A DNA stretch of 64,000 bases from Xylophilus sp. GW821-FHT01B05 (GTDB lineage: Bacteria; Pseudomonadota; Gammaproteobacteria; Burkholderiales; Burkholderiaceae_C), in assembly GCA_038961845.1 (NCBI GenBank), contig CP152408.1, forward strand, positions 310,001 to 374,000. Direction: 5' to 3'. This document shows, one piece after another, positions 35,269-44,127 of the stretch; within the stretch, counting starts at the first letter, position 1; each line of letters begins with the position of its first letter. The notes beneath the pieces were generated by a model. That model was not told the origin of the DNA, ran no database searches, and was given only the letters and a program-made list of their open reading frames with translations. Both the position numbers and the translations under genes were made by a program.

Positions 35269-35547
35269 ATGTCCTTCCTGAGCTTTTTCCTCGGAGAGAA
35301 AAAGAAGACCGCCAGCGTCGCCAAGGAGCGGCTGCAGATCATCCTGGCGCACGAGCGCAACGGCAACAGCAAGAAGCCGAGCTACCTGCCTGACCTGCAG
35401 CGCGAACTCATCGCCGTGATCTCCAAATACGTGTCGATCAACGCCAACGACATCAAGGTCCACCTGGAGCACCAGGACAACTTCGATGTGCTCGAAGTCA
35501 AGATCGAGCTGCCAGACGCCGCCAAGCCGGCCATCGCCGCGCCCTGA
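35269..35547 (+). CDS. minE: Cell division topological specificity factor MinE
   Basis: A 92-residue protein stimulating MinD ATPase to set the division site at mid-cell. The N-terminal membrane-binding and anti-MinCD segment ([29 protein letters not shown]) and the C-terminal dimer domain ([36 protein letters not shown]) are both present. GGGAGG at 35255-35260 fixes the start at ATG 35269. A family 1 repeat follows, probably ending the operon. Confidence 0.96.
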   Translation: MSFLSFFLGEKKKTASVAKERLQIILAHERNGNSKKPSYLPDLQRELIAVISKYVSINANDIKVHLEHQDNFDVLEVKIELPDAAKPAIAAP

Positions 35548-35570
35548 ATACCAAAATATTGGTAAAAAAG

Positions 35571-35611
35571 GCCTCTAGCTCAGGCGTGGCCTGGGCTATT
35601 AGCTATCATTT
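35571..35611. repeat. Dispersed short palindromic repeat, family 1, copy G
   Basis: GCCTCTAGCTCAGG, a loop and CCTGGGCTATTAGCTAT followed by a T-rich end. It fills the gap between the convergent ends of minE and the glutamine amidotransferase gene, and its T-rich tail abuts the latter's stop codon. Confidence 0.8.
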
Positions 35612-36325
35612 TTAATCTAAGCCCGCGCCCGGTAGCCAGTCGTCCAGGCAGCGCGCGATCTGCGCCTGCATCGTCGCCTGCCAGCGCGCCGCGCCCGCGC
35701 GGATGGTGGCGATGCGCTCGGCCCGCGTCTCGGGCGTGAAGGACGCGTCGGCCAGCCAGGCCTCGACCCCGTTGCGGGTCACTTCCGGGTGGAACTGCAG
35801 CGCCAGCAAATGCGCATCGCGCGCAAACGCCTGGTTCTCGCACAGCGCGCTGCGCGCCAGGCGTTGGGTGCCGGGCGGCAAGTCGAAAGTGTCCTGGTGC
35901 CAGTGCATCACCGCTGGTGCCTGTTCAGGCGCCAGGTGGCGCAGCGGCGAGGCGGCGCCGCCCGCCGTCAGCTCCAGCGGGTACCAGCCCACTTCCAATT
36001 GCGGCGCGCGGTAGACGCGGCTGCCCAGCGCCGAGGCGATCAGCTGCGCACCAAAGCAGATGCCCAGCACTGGCCGCCCAGCGGCCAGCCGGCGTGCCAG
36101 CAGCGCGCGCTCGGCGCTGATGAAGGGAAACAGCGCCTCGTCGTACACGCTCAGCGCCGAGCCCAGCGGCAGCACCAGGTCGGCCGCCAGCGGGTCGACC
36201 TGCGCCAGATCGGCATGGGCCGCCTCGACCAGCTCGATCTGCCAGCCGCGCGCGCGGAAATACGGCGCCAGGCTGCCGGGCCCGTCCAGCGGCGAATGCT
36301 GCAGGACCAGCAGCCGCCGGCTCAC
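35612..36325 (-). CDS. Class I glutamine amidotransferase-like protein (GMP synthase-like GATase)
   Basis: A 237-residue stand-alone GATase. The nucleophile is Cys90 (VLGICFGAQLIA), the His/Glu pair lies in LALQFHPEV, and VGWYPLEL is typical of the YfeJ-like group. Such proteins release ammonia from glutamine or hydrolyse gamma-glutamyl compounds. The GTG at 36325 overlaps the stop of the upstream flavin reductase gene (GTGA junction); the long frame further upstream is a shadow of that gene. The partner enzyme is unknown. Confidence 0.88.
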   Translation of the reverse strand: MSRRLLVLQHSPLDGPGSLAPYFRARGWQIELVEAAHADLAQVDPLAADLVLPLGSALSVYDEALFPFISAERALLARRLAAGRPVLGICFGAQLIASALGSRVYRAPQLEVGWYPLELTAGGAASPLRHLAPEQAPAVMHWHQDTFDLPPGTQRLARSALCENQAFARDAHLLALQFHPEVTRNGVEAWLADASFTPETRAERIATIRAGAARWQATMQAQIARCLDDWLPGAGLD

Positions 36326-36843
36326 AACGGGTGCTCCGTATAAAAGCGCCCGCCGTGGAACAGCAGCGGCGAGGCCTCCGGCCGGTGGCTGCAGGCTTCG
36401 ACCTCGCCGACGAAGATGGTGTGGTCGCCTTCCTCGTAGCGGCTGCGGTTGAAGCACTCGAACACGGCGGCCGCACCGGTCAGCAGCGGGGCGCCGCTCG
36501 CGCCTTCGGTGAAGTCGGTGCCGGCCCAGCGGTCGGCGCTGCGCGAGGCAAAACGCTCGGCCAGCGCCATCTGGTCGGCCGCCAGCACATTCACCGCGTA
36601 GTGCGAGCCGGCGCGAAAGGCTTCCATGGACGTGGCGCTGCGCGCCAGGCTCCACAGCACCAGCGGCGGCTCCAGCGACACCGAGTTGAAGGAATTGGCC
36701 GTCAGCCCCACCAGCACACCCTCGGGCGTGCGGGCGGTGACGATGGTCACCCCGGTGGCAAACATGGCCAGCGAGGCGCGGAATTGCGGCAGGGCGAAGG
36801 AGGGGGCACGGGCTTGCGGCACGGCGCTGGGGCGGAGGGACAC
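36322..36843 (-). CDS. Flavin reductase family protein
   Basis: A 173-residue FMN/FAD-binding split barrel: MFATGVTIVTARTPEGVLVG, LTANSFNSVSLEPPLVLWSL, HYAVNVLAADQMALAERFAS and the C-terminal GDHTIFVGEVEACSH. These match the short NAD(P)H:flavin oxidoreductases that feed two-component monooxygenases. The start is probably GTG 36843; no in-frame ATG precedes the conserved region. No monooxygenase partner is adjacent. It is translationally coupled to the glutamine amidotransferase gene. Confidence 0.88.
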   Translation of the reverse strand: MSLRPSAVPQARAPSFALPQFRASLAMFATGVTIVTARTPEGVLVGLTANSFNSVSLEPPLVLWSLARSATSMEAFRAGSHYAVNVLAADQMALAERFASRSADRWAGTDFTEGASGAPLLTGAAAVFECFNRSRYEEGDHTIFVGEVEACSHRPEASPLLFHGGRFYTEHPL

Positions 36844-36930
36844 GGCGGCGGACAGGTTGGCGGCCGCGAAGGGGCGGCGGGTCGGGGCATTATGGGCCGC
36901 TGCTGCATTGGCCGGCTGCCCGCACGGTTT

Positions 36931-36982
36931 TTTAGAAGAAAAGTGGCTGAAACGCAGGTGGTTCTAGGGCAGGTAGCTACTA
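36931..36982. repeat. Degenerate family 1 repeat, copy H
   Basis: GAAGAAAAGTGGCTGAAACG, then GGTGGTTCTAGGGCAGGTAG and CTACTATTTTTG resemble the family core with several changes. It overlaps the last codons and stop of the phosphoesterase gene, so the repeat supplied that gene's stop. Confidence 0.5.
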
Positions 36983-37807
36983 TTTTTGCGTCTGCTCAAT
37001 CTCCACCAGCATGTAGGGCCTGAAGCCTTCCTGCTCGCCCTTGCCGGCGTAGCCCAGCGGGTTGGCCACCACGCGGCAGCCGTCCTTGCGGTAGTCGAAC
37101 GCGCAGTGCAGGTGGCCGTGCAGCCACAGGTCGGCCTGCGGCAGCAGCTCGTCCAGCGCGTTGCAGAAGCCGGCGGTGCCGGGCGTCAGGCCGTAGCGCG
37201 GGTCGGCGCTGGCCAGGCTGGGCGCGAAATGGGTGACGGCCACGGTCGGGCCGTCGAAGGGCGTGGCCAGCGCGGCGCGCAGCCAGTCCTGGCAGGCCAG
37301 CGCCTCTTCGCGCATGCCCTCGGCCAGCCAGGGCGCGCCGTGGCGCACGGTGCCGGTCTTCTGCAGGTAGAAATTGGCGGCGCGAAAGGCCTTGCTGCGC
37401 GCCTTCAGCGCCTGGCCCGGGGTGGCCTTGGCCGGCACCAGCGCGTCGAAGTCGCTCCAGAGCGTGGTGCCGACAAAGCGCACGCCGTCCAGCACCACCG
37501 TTTCGCGGTCGAGCCAGATGATGCCCAGCTGCACGCACAGTGCCTTGAGCCGGGCGTGGGCCGCGTCCACGTCCTGCCCGTCGTACTCGTGGTTGCCCGG
37601 CACATACAGCACCGGGCAGGGCCAGCCGCCGTATTCCGGCTTGGGCGAATAGCGCGCCAGGCCGAAATCATCACCCGGCAAAAGTGAACCAATATGGTGC
37701 GAACCGATGTCGCCGGCCAGTACCAGCAGGTCGGCGCCGGGGTTGGGCGCGCAGGAAAACTGGGGCTGCATCTCCAGGTGCAGGTCAGACAGGAGCTGGA
37801 TCTTCAT
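36980..37807 (-). CDS. Metallophosphoesterase (calcineurin-like)
   Basis: A 275-residue protein with the full binuclear-metal motif set: SDLHLEMQP near the start, LAGDIGSHH, PGNHEYDGQD, VTHFAPS and HGHLHCAFDYR. The Met at 37807 directly precedes the first motif. It is probably a cytosolic phosphodiesterase or phosphatase of unknown substrate. Its stop lies inside a degenerate dispersed repeat. Confidence 0.9.
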   Translation of the reverse strand: MKIQLLSDLHLEMQPQFSCAPNPGADLLVLAGDIGSHHIGSLLPGDDFGLARYSPKPEYGGWPCPVLYVPGNHEYDGQDVDAAHARLKALCVQLGIIWLDRETVVLDGVRFVGTTLWSDFDALVPAKATPGQALKARSKAFRAANFYLQKTGTVRHGAPWLAEGMREEALACQDWLRAALATPFDGPTVAVTHFAPSLASADPRYGLTPGTAGFCNALDELLPQADLWLHGHLHCAFDYRKDGCRVVANPLGYAGKGEQEGFRPYMLVEIEQTQK

Positions 37808-37905
37808 CGAATTATTGTGCGGTAAACCCGCGTGGATATTGGGGTCACGCATGCGGCGCCGCTGCAGTGCTTATGCCGAGACGGCATGAAGTACGGCTTG
37901 CAAAA

Positions 37906-37926
37906 CTAGGGAAAACCCCTATTCTT
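37906..37926 (+). promoter_or_regulatory. GGGAAAACCC box upstream of a small ORF
   Basis: CTAGGGAAAACCCCTATTCT starts an imperfect palindrome 43 bases before the small ORF at 37969. A very similar box lies at 39154-39176 before another small gene, and both face the LysR gene between them. Confidence 0.45.
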
Positions 37927-37968
37927 GGTCTATCACTACTTTTTGCACCTTCTGGGTGCCCATGCACC

Positions 37969-38148
37969 ATGTTCGCCCTTATCGCCGGTCTGCTGTCTTT
38001 TGTCCGTGCTGCGTTTGCGCTGCCCGACGCGGCAGGTGGCATCCCCAATGTGCTGCTCGAGTCCGCCGAAGCCCGTGCCGGCCAGAGCCCGCACCACGCG
38101 CAAGAACTGCGCGCAGCCGCTCAGGCCTACCTGAGCGTCGTCCGCTAA
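37969..38148 (+). CDS. Small hypothetical protein with N-terminal hydrophobic segment
   Basis: A 59-residue protein: a hydrophobic start (MFALIAGLLSFVRAAFALPD) like a signal peptide or membrane anchor, then a polar alanine-rich part ending AAAQAYLSVVR. I do not recognise a family. Support comes from its position after the GGGAAAACCC box at 37906, its coding-like third positions and its tight 4-bp convergent overlap with the LysR gene. The upstream in-frame extension is not coding-like. Confidence 0.6.
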   Translation: MFALIAGLLSFVRAAFALPDAAGGIPNVLLESAEARAGQSPHHAQELRAAAQAYLSVVR

Positions 38149-39107
38149 CTTTCCGCCCGCAGGTGCGCCGAGCGCGCCACCGCCTCGCGCAGCCATTCAT
38201 GTGCGCGTGAGGGCTGCTGGCGCCGATGCCACAGCGCATCGACGTGCACGGCAGGCACCGGAAACGGCAGTTCGCGCCAGACGATCTCGTCGGCCAGGCC
38301 GGTTGCCCCAATGAAATGCTGGGGCAGCACGGTCAGCATGTCCGACTGGGTCACGATCTGGCCGGCCGTGAAGAACTGGTTCACCGTGACCGCCACCCGC
38401 CGCTCATGCCCGAGCAGCGCCAGCGCCTCATCGATGAAGCCGTAGGCGCGGCCCGAAAAGCTCACCAGCATGTGGCGCGCCGCGCAAAAGCGCTCGATGG
38501 TGAACTCCGCATCCGACAGCGCCGCCAGCGGATGGCCGCGCCGCATCACGCACACGTATTGCCCGTGGTACAGCCGCTGGTAGGCATAGGTGGTTTCCTC
38601 GCCGGCCTGGTGGCGCGCCGTCAGGTCGGCCATTACGGCGGGGAAATAGCCGATCGCCATGTCGGCTTCCTCGTCGGCCAATAACTTGCGCGGGTCGCGC
38701 GTGGCCAGCGGCAGCACGCGCAGCTGCACGCCCGGGGCGCTGGTTTCCAGCAGGTCGACCAACCCGGGCATGACGACGGCGGCCGTGGCGTCGGCCATGG
38801 CCAGCACAAAGCTGGCCTCGGTGTGGGCTGGATCAAACACTTCAGGCGCCAGCGAGCGCTGCAGTTGCCGCAGCGCCTCGCGCACATCCGGCCAGATGGC
38901 GGCGGCGCGCGGCGTGGGCTCCATGGACTGCCCGCTGCGGCGCACCAGTTCGTCGCCTAGGGCGTCGCGCAGGCGGCGCAGCGCATTGCTCACCGCCGGC
39001 TGCGTCAGCGACAGGTTGCGCGCGGCGCGCGTCAGGCTGCGCTCGGCCATGACCTCGTCAAAGACGCGAAGCAGGTTCAGGTCAAAGGTGCGGAAGTTGG
39101 GGTTCAT
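38145..39107 (-). CDS. LysR-family transcriptional regulator (NodD/NahR-like branch)
   Basis: A 320-residue regulator: FDLNLLRVFDEVMAERSLTR and LSLTQPAVSNALRRLRDALG form the HTH (about residues 8-50), followed by the effector domain (FVLAMADATAAVVMPGLVDL). This FDLNLL start and AVSNALRRLR are typical of the branch controlling aromatic catabolism. The start is ATG 39107; a GTG one codon upstream is possible. It stands alone between two small genes, so its target is not obvious. Confidence 0.9.
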   Translation of the reverse strand: MNPNFRTFDLNLLRVFDEVMAERSLTRAARNLSLTQPAVSNALRRLRDALGDELVRRSGQSMEPTPRAAAIWPDVREALRQLQRSLAPEVFDPAHTEASFVLAMADATAAVVMPGLVDLLETSAPGVQLRVLPLATRDPRKLLADEEADMAIGYFPAVMADLTARHQAGEETTYAYQRLYHGQYVCVMRRGHPLAALSDAEFTIERFCAARHMLVSFSGRAYGFIDEALALLGHERRVAVTVNQFFTAGQIVTQSDMLTVLPQHFIGATGLADEIVWRELPFPVPAVHVDALWHRRQQPSRAHEWLREAVARSAHLRAES

Positions 39108-39153
39108 CACTGATGTGAATGGTACACATCATCTAAATAAAGTTGAACAACAC

Positions 39154-39176
39154 AGGGGTAAACCCTAGTATTCATC
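39154..39176 (+). promoter_or_regulatory. GGGTAAACCC box upstream of a small membrane protein gene
   Basis: AGGGGTAAACCCTAGTATTC is an imperfect palindrome 45 bases before the ATG at 39221, in the gap between the divergent LysR gene and the small gene. It closely resembles the box at 37906-37926. Confidence 0.45.
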
Positions 39177-39220
39177 TACGCGCTGGATACCTCCCTCACC
39201 AGCGGATGCAGGAGAGCACC

Positions 39221-39652
39221 ATGACCAGTTTTGTCCACCCCGTTTATCCCACCCACCACGTTGGCGCCGAGCGCGCTGTGCGCGTGGCTGACCACGTGCA
39301 AGCCCTGGCCCACGGCGCCCGTGGCGGCGCCGCGCTGCTGCTGGCCGCCGTCGTGGCCGCCCTGCTGGTGGTCGCCAACCAGCTCATCACCACCTGGTCC
39401 GACGGCCATCTGCTGACGGCCTGGGTTGCCCTGTGGGCCATCGCCTTCGCCTCGCTCGCCCTGCTGGCCGGCCCGGCCCGCCGTGCCGCCATCGCCCTGC
39501 GCGCCGCCGCTGCCGGCTGGAACGCCCGCCGCATCGCTGCTGAAGAAGACCGCAAGCTGATGCGCCTGGCCATGACCGACGCCCGCGTGATGGCCGACAT
39601 CAGCCGCGCCATGAGCATGGGTGCTACCCGCGACGTGCGCGGGTACTTTTGA
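39221..39652 (+). CDS. Small membrane protein of unknown function
   Basis: A 143-residue protein with two hydrophobic segments (GGAALLLAAVVAALLVVANQ and TAWVALWAIAFASLALLAGP) and a positively charged C-terminal half (ARRIAAEEDRKLMRLAMTDA), so probably inner-membrane with a cytosolic tail. ATG 39221 has GGAG at 39210-39213. I do not recognise the family; short proteins of this type are common in Comamonadaceae. Its promoter region carries the GGGTAAACCC box. Confidence 0.75.
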   Translation: MTSFVHPVYPTHHVGAERAVRVADHVQALAHGARGGAALLLAAVVAALLVVANQLITTWSDGHLLTAWVALWAIAFASLALLAGPARRAAIALRAAAAGWNARRIAAEEDRKLMRLAMTDARVMADISRAMSMGATRDVRGYF

Positions 39653-39655
39653 TAC

Positions 39656-39737
39656 ACCCCCAGGCTGCGCGCTTCGCGTCTTCGCCAACCCCCTTGTAGG
39701 GGGCACCGCCTGCGGCCTGGCGAAGCCAGTTCCGCGG
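39656..39737. repeat. Dispersed hairpin repeat, family 2, copy b
   Basis: CCCCCAGGCTGCGCGCTTCG, a C5/G5 hairpin (39689-39693 with 39699-39703) and a GCCTGGCGAAGCCAGTTCCG-like end. It directly follows the stop of the small membrane protein gene. Confidence 0.82.
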
Positions 39738-39772
39738 CGGTTTGCGCATGTAGCCTGTTGTGCCGCCAATAG

Positions 39773-39808
39773 AAAAGGCCGCGTCCCGTGAGGGGCGCGG
39801 CCTTTTTG
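39773..39808. terminator. Bidirectional rho-independent terminator
   Basis: GGCCGCGTCCC, a GTGA loop and GGGGCGCGGCC followed by TTTTT, with AAAA on the other side. It separates the plus-strand small gene from the convergent pckG gene and can terminate both. Confidence 0.85.
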
Positions 39809-39828
39809 CTTGGGCTGTGCGCTGTGGA

Positions 39829-41706
39829 TCAGGCCGTGGCCAGGCGGTCTTCGAGTTCGGCGCGGGTGTCTTTCAGTTCTTGCGGCAGGCCCTGGGCCAG
39901 TTGCTCGAACAGCTTGTCGTGCAGTGCCAGCTCGTCGCGCCAGGCGGCGGCGTCGGTGCGGGTCACGGTGTCGAACTGGGCGGGCGTGAAGTCCAGGCCG
40001 TTCCAGTTCAGGTCGGCATAGCTGGGGCTGACACCGGTCAGGTGCTCGACGCCGGCGCCGGTCGTGCCTTCGAGGCGGTCGATCATCCACTTCAGCACGC
40101 GCATGTTCTCGCCGTAGCCAGGCCAGGCGAACTTGCCGTCTTCGCCCTTGCGGAACCAGTTGGTCTGGTAGATCTTGGGCAATTGCACGCCGTCGGCCTG
40201 CAGCTTGGCGCCCAGGTCGATCCAGTGTTGGAAGTACTCACTCATGTTGTAGCCCGCGAACGGCAACATGGCGAACGGGTCGCGGCGCACCACGCCCTGC
40301 TGGCCAAAGGCGGCGGCGGTGGTCTCGGAGCCCATGGTGGCGGCCATGTAGACGCCCTCGGCCCAGGTGCGGGCCTCGGTCACCAGTGGCACCGTGGTGG
40401 AGCGGCGGCCGCCGAAGATGAAGGCATCGATCGGCACGCCGGCCGGGTCGTCCCAGGCCGGGTCGAGCGCCGGGTTGTTGGTGGCGGCCACGGTGAAGCG
40501 GGCGTTCGGGTGGGCGGCCTTGGCGCCGGTTTCCTTGGCGATCTGCGGCGTCCAGTCCTTGCCCTGCCAGTCGATCAGGTGCGCCGGCAGTGCCTTGCCC
40601 GGTGCGTCCTGTTCCATGCCTTCCCACCAGACGTCGCCGTCATCCGTCAGCGCCACGTTGGTGAAGATCACGTCGCGGTCCAGGCTGCGCATGCAGTTCG
40701 GGTTGGTCAGCAGGTTGGTGCCCGGTGCCACGCCGAAGTAGCCGGCCTCGGGGTTGATGGCGTAGAGCTTGCCGTCGGCCGCGGGCTTGATCCAGGCGAT
40801 GTCGTCGCCAATGGTGGTGACCGTCCAGCCTTCGAAGCCGGCCGGCGGCACCAGCATGGAGAAGTTGGTCTTGCCGCAGGCGCTGGGGAAGGCGGCGGCA
40901 ACGTGGTGCTTCTTGCCTTCGGGCGAGGTCACGCCCAGGATCAGCATGTGCTCGGCCAGCCAGCCTTGCTCGCGACCCATGGCTGAGGCGATGCGCAGCG
41001 CCAGGCACTTCTTGCCCAGCAGCGCGTTGCCGCCGTAGCCCGAGCCATAGGACCAGATCTCGCGCGTTTCGGGGTAGTGGACGATGTACTTGGTGGTCGG
41101 GTTGCAGGGCCAGGCCACGTCTTGCTCGCCCGCAGCCAGCGGCGCGCCCACGGTGTGCAGGCAGGGCACGAACTCGCCATCGGCACCCAGCACCTCAACC
41201 ACGGCGCGGCCCATGCGGGTCATGAGCTTCATGTTGACGGCCACATAGGGGCTGTCGGAGAGTTCCACGCCGATGTGGGCGATGTCGCTGCCCAGCGGGC
41301 CCATGGAGAAGGGCACCACGTACAGCGTGCGGCCGGCCATGCTGCCGTCGAACAGCGGCTGCAGCGTGGCGCGCATGTCGGCGGGCTCCATCCAGTTGTT
41401 GGTCGGGCCGGCGTCTTCCTTCTTCGCGGAGCAGATGTAGGTGCGGTCTTCCACGCGGGCCACGTCGCTCGGGTCGGAGCAGGCCAGGAAGCTGTTGGTG
41501 CGCTTGGCCGGGTTCAAGCGCTTGAAGGTGCCGGCGGCCACCAGTTGCTGGCACAGGCGCGCGTATTCCTCGTCGCTGCCGTCGCACCAGTAGATGTCTT
41601 TCGGCTTGCACAGCGCGGCCATCTCGGCCACCCAGGCAATCAGCTTGGCGTTCTTGACGTAGGCCGGGGCGTGGGCCTGCATGCCTTGTATGACGGGTGC
41701 GTTCAT
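39829..41706 (-). CDS. pckG: Phosphoenolpyruvate carboxykinase (GTP)
   Basis: A 625-residue gluconeogenic enzyme converting oxaloacetate and GTP to PEP, CO2 and GDP. Features: [20 protein letters not shown] near the start, [38 protein letters not shown], the P-loop-like [14 protein letters not shown] with the reactive Cys, [20 protein letters not shown], and [14 protein letters not shown]. Length is normal for the GTP class. ATG 41706 has AGGAG about 8 bases upstream. It is transcribed alone and ends at a strong terminator. Confidence 0.97.
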   Translation of the reverse strand: MNAPVIQGMQAHAPAYVKNAKLIAWVAEMAALCKPKDIYWCDGSDEEYARLCQQLVAAGTFKRLNPAKRTNSFLACSDPSDVARVEDRTYICSAKKEDAGPTNNWMEPADMRATLQPLFDGSMAGRTLYVVPFSMGPLGSDIAHIGVELSDSPYVAVNMKLMTRMGRAVVEVLGADGEFVPCLHTVGAPLAAGEQDVAWPCNPTTKYIVHYPETREIWSYGSGYGGNALLGKKCLALRIASAMGREQGWLAEHMLILGVTSPEGKKHHVAAAFPSACGKTNFSMLVPPAGFEGWTVTTIGDDIAWIKPAADGKLYAINPEAGYFGVAPGTNLLTNPNCMRSLDRDVIFTNVALTDDGDVWWEGMEQDAPGKALPAHLIDWQGKDWTPQIAKETGAKAAHPNARFTVAATNNPALDPAWDDPAGVPIDAFIFGGRRSTTVPLVTEARTWAEGVYMAATMGSETTAAAFGQQGVVRRDPFAMLPFAGYNMSEYFQHWIDLGAKLQADGVQLPKIYQTNWFRKGEDGKFAWPGYGENMRVLKWMIDRLEGTTGAGVEHLTGVSPSYADLNWNGLDFTPAQFDTVTRTDAAAWRDELALHDKLFEQLAQGLPQELKDTRAELEDRLATA

Positions 41707-42026
41707 CGGGGGCTCCTGAGTTTGAAAATCGTCTTGTCGAAGGCCGCCGGATGCACCGGTTGCGCGCTGCGGGGCAGGGCACGGCCTTGGATAAAACGGC
41801 TTCGTCCCAGAAGTCCGGGGCGCCGTAGCCATGGAGGCAAATGACGATTTTATGAACCAGCCCTCCGCATGTCCCGCAGTTACCGCAAAATATCATGCAA
41901 AAAAAGCATGAGGTTATGTGCTGATTTGGCCCCGATCTGGCCGGCGAGCGGGCAGCAAAAAGCCGCGGACCGGCCGCGGCTTTGCGAAGGTGCAGGAGGG
42001 CCCGGCCAGAGCGCCGGGCGCGGTCC
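41707..42026. other. Non-coding region: pckG leader and end of the recQ unit
   Basis: No gene is seen in these 320 bp. The left part is the promoter and leader of pckG (minus strand) and includes TCATGC-A7-GCATGA (41893-41911), a 6-bp inverted repeat around an A tract that could be regulatory. The right part has the terminator at 41956-41986. A further GCCCGGC/GCCGGGC hairpin lies around 42000-42020. Confidence 0.6.
41956..41986 (-). terminator. Rho-independent terminator after the recQ/small protein unit
   Basis: AAAGCCGCGG (41959-41968) and CCGCGGCTTT (41974-41983) form a perfect 10-bp stem with a 5-base loop. On the minus strand the stem is followed by a T run (plus strand CAAAAA at 41956), as expected of a terminator for the small protein gene at 42027. 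Confidence 0.85.
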
Positions 42027-42209
42027 TCAGGCCATGTAGATGGCGATGAACGCCAGCAGGAACATCAGCACGCCGCCCACCACTGGCAGCACGATGGGCA
42101 TCAGGTGAACCACCTGCTCGACCACGTCCACGGGATGTTCCGCCGCGGCGTGCGGGTCATGGGCATGGCCCTGGGAGGGTGCGTCGGCGGTGTGGGCGGG
42201 AGTGGACAT
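42027..42209 (-). CDS. Small histidine-rich single-pass membrane protein
   Basis: A 60-residue protein. The N-terminal half is polar and His-rich (GHAHDPHAAAEHPVDVVEQV); the C-terminal half is one hydrophobic segment (MPIVLPVVGGVLMFLLAFIA) ending IYMA. It looks like a tail-anchored or N-in single-span inner-membrane protein. ATG 42209 has a GGAA-type site upstream. It follows recQ by 43 bp on the same strand and is followed by a terminator. The family was not recognised. The His-rich segment could bind metal, but that is speculation. Confidence 0.75.
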   Translation of the reverse strand: MSTPAHTADAPSQGHAHDPHAAAEHPVDVVEQVVHLMPIVLPVVGGVLMFLLAFIAIYMA

Positions 42210-42252
42210 GGCGGTTCCTTCTGGGGGGATTGTCTGCGCTGAGCTGCAAATT

Positions 42253-44127
42253 TTAACTGTGCGGGCCGCGGGATACCCGCACCACGTCGGCGCCATAGGC
42301 CTCCAGCTTCTTGGCGCCCAGGCCGCTTACGCCCTGCAGGTCTTCCAGGCTTTGCGGCGCGCGCTCGGCGATGGCCGCCAGCGTGGCGTCGTGGAAGATC
42401 ACATAGGCCGGCAGGTTGTGCTCCTTTGCCACCTCGGCGCGCCAGGCCTTGAGCGCGGCAAAGCGCGTCTGGCCGGCGGCGTCCAGCGTGGCTGCGGCCG
42501 GCGAGCTGGCCTTGGCATCGCCGCGCCCGGCGCGCGGCTTGCGCGCAGCCGGTGTGGAGATGGAGGCGCGCAGCCGCACCGGCACCTCGCCCTTGAGCAC
42601 GGCGCGCGAGCCGTCGGTGAGCTGCAGCGTGTTGTAGGCCGCCGCGTCCACGTGCAGCGCGCCGGTGGCGATCAGCTGGCGCAGCACGCCGCGCAATTGC
42701 GCTTCGCTCATGTCGGCGCCCAGGCCGAAGGTGGAGAGCGTGTCGTGGCTGTACTGCGCGACCTTGTCGGTCTTCTTGCCGCGCAGGATGTCCATGATGT
42801 GGCCGGCGCCAAAGCCGATGCCGTTCTGCTTCTTGATCCAGTAGATGGTGGACAGCAGCTTGCGCGCCGCATCGGTGCCGTCCCACAGCTCGGGCGGGTG
42901 CAGGCAGTTGTCGCAGTTGCCGCAGGGCGTGGAATGCTCGTCGAAGTAGCCCAGCAGTCGCACGCGCCGGCAGTCGGTGGCCTCGGCCAGCGCCAGCAGC
43001 GCGTCGAGCTTGCCGCGCATTACCTGCTTGAACTCTTCGCCGGCCGGGCTCTCGTCGATCATGCGGGCCTGGTTCACCACGTCCTGCAGGCCATAGGCCA
43101 TCCAGGCGTCGGCGGGCTCGCCGTCGCGGCCGGCGCGGCCGGTTTCCTGGTAGTAGCCCTCGATGTTCTTGGGCATGTCCACGTGGGCAACAAAGCGCAC
43201 GTCGGGCTTGTCTATGCCCATGCCGAAGGCGATGGTGGCGACCATGACGATGCCTTCCTCGCGCAGGAAGCGGTCCTGGTGCTGCTGGCGCAGCTTGGCG
43301 TCCAGCCCGGCGTGATAGGGCAGGGCGTTGATGCCGGCGCCGGCCAGCGTGGCCGCCAGCTCTTCCACCCGCTTGCGCGACTGGCAGTAGACAACGCCGG
43401 CATCGCCCGCGTGCTCGGCCTCGATGAAGCGCAGCAGCTGCGTGGTGACGTCCTTCTTCTCGATGATGGCGTAGCGGATGTTGGGCCGATCGAAGCTGCT
43501 GACGAACTGGCCGGCCTCTTCCAGCTGCAGGCGCTCGACGATGTCGGTGCGGGTCAGCGCGTCGGCCGTGGCCGTGAGCGCGATGCGCGGCACGCCCGGG
43601 TAGCGCTCGTGCAGCACCGTCAGGCCGCGGTACTCGGGGCGGAAATCGTGGCCCCACTGGCTTACGCAGTGCGCCTCGTCAATCGCAAACAGCGCCAGTT
43701 GGCCGCGGCTCAGCAGGCCGTCGAGCAGCGACAAAAAGCGCGGCGTGGTCAGCCGCTCGGGCGCGGCGTAGAGCATGGTGATCTGCCCGCGTGCCAGGCG
43801 GCGCTCAACATCGGCTGCCTCGTCAAACGACAGGGTCGAGTTGAGGAAGGCCGCCTCCACGCCCGCCTCGTGCAGTGCACCGACCTGGTCGTGCATCAGC
43901 GCGATCAGCGGCGACACCACGATGCTCACGCCCTGGCCGGCGCGCTGCCGGGCGATGGCGGGGATCTGGTAGCACAGCGACTTGCCGCCGCCGGTGGGCA
44001 TCAGCACCAGCGCATCACCGCCGGCGGTGACGTGATCGACGATGGCCTGCTGGGGTCCGCGGAATTGGTCGTAGCCAAAAACCTCGTGCAGGATGTGCAG
44101 GGGATCGGCGGAGAGGGAGTCGGGCAT
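42253..44127 (-). CDS. recQ: ATP-dependent DNA helicase RecQ
   Basis: A 624-residue 3'-5' helicase of recombination and repair. Walker A has Lys49 ([13 protein letters not shown]), the DEAH box is [16 protein letters not shown], and motif VI is [12 protein letters not shown]. The zinc-binding region has [10 protein letters not shown], then CGNCDNC. A winged-helix region follows ([16 protein letters not shown]), then a C-terminal HRDC domain ([36 protein letters not shown]). All canonical domains are present and the length is normal. It is divergent from the hut transporter operon. Confidence 0.97.
   Translation of the reverse strand: MPDSLSADPLHILHEVFGYDQFRGPQQAIVDHVTAGGDALVLMPTGGGKSLCYQIPAIARQRAGQGVSIVVSPLIALMHDQVGALHEAGVEAAFLNSTLSFDEAADVERRLARGQITMLYAAPERLTTPRFLSLLDGLLSRGQLALFAIDEAHCVSQWGHDFRPEYRGLTVLHERYPGVPRIALTATADALTRTDIVERLQLEEAGQFVSSFDRPNIRYAIIEKKDVTTQLLRFIEAEHAGDAGVVYCQSRKRVEELAATLAGAGINALPYHAGLDAKLRQQHQDRFLREEGIVMVATIAFGMGIDKPDVRFVAHVDMPKNIEGYYQETGRAGRDGEPADAWMAYGLQDVVNQARMIDESPAGEEFKQVMRGKLDALLALAEATDCRRVRLLGYFDEHSTPCGNCDNCLHPPELWDGTDAARKLLSTIYWIKKQNGIGFGAGHIMDILRGKKTDKVAQYSHDTLSTFGLGADMSEAQLRGVLRQLIATGALHVDAAAYNTLQLTDGSRAVLKGEVPVRLRASISTPAARKPRAGRGDAKASSPAAATLDAAGQTRFAALKAWRAEVAKEHNLPAYVIFHDATLAAIAERAPQSLEDLQGVSGLGAKKLEAYGADVVRVSRGPHS

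Noticed and set aside
37684..37968. N-terminal extension of the small ORF at 37969
   Set aside because: It overlaps the divergent phosphoesterase gene and its promoter; the hydrophobic start at 37969 is the natural N-terminus.
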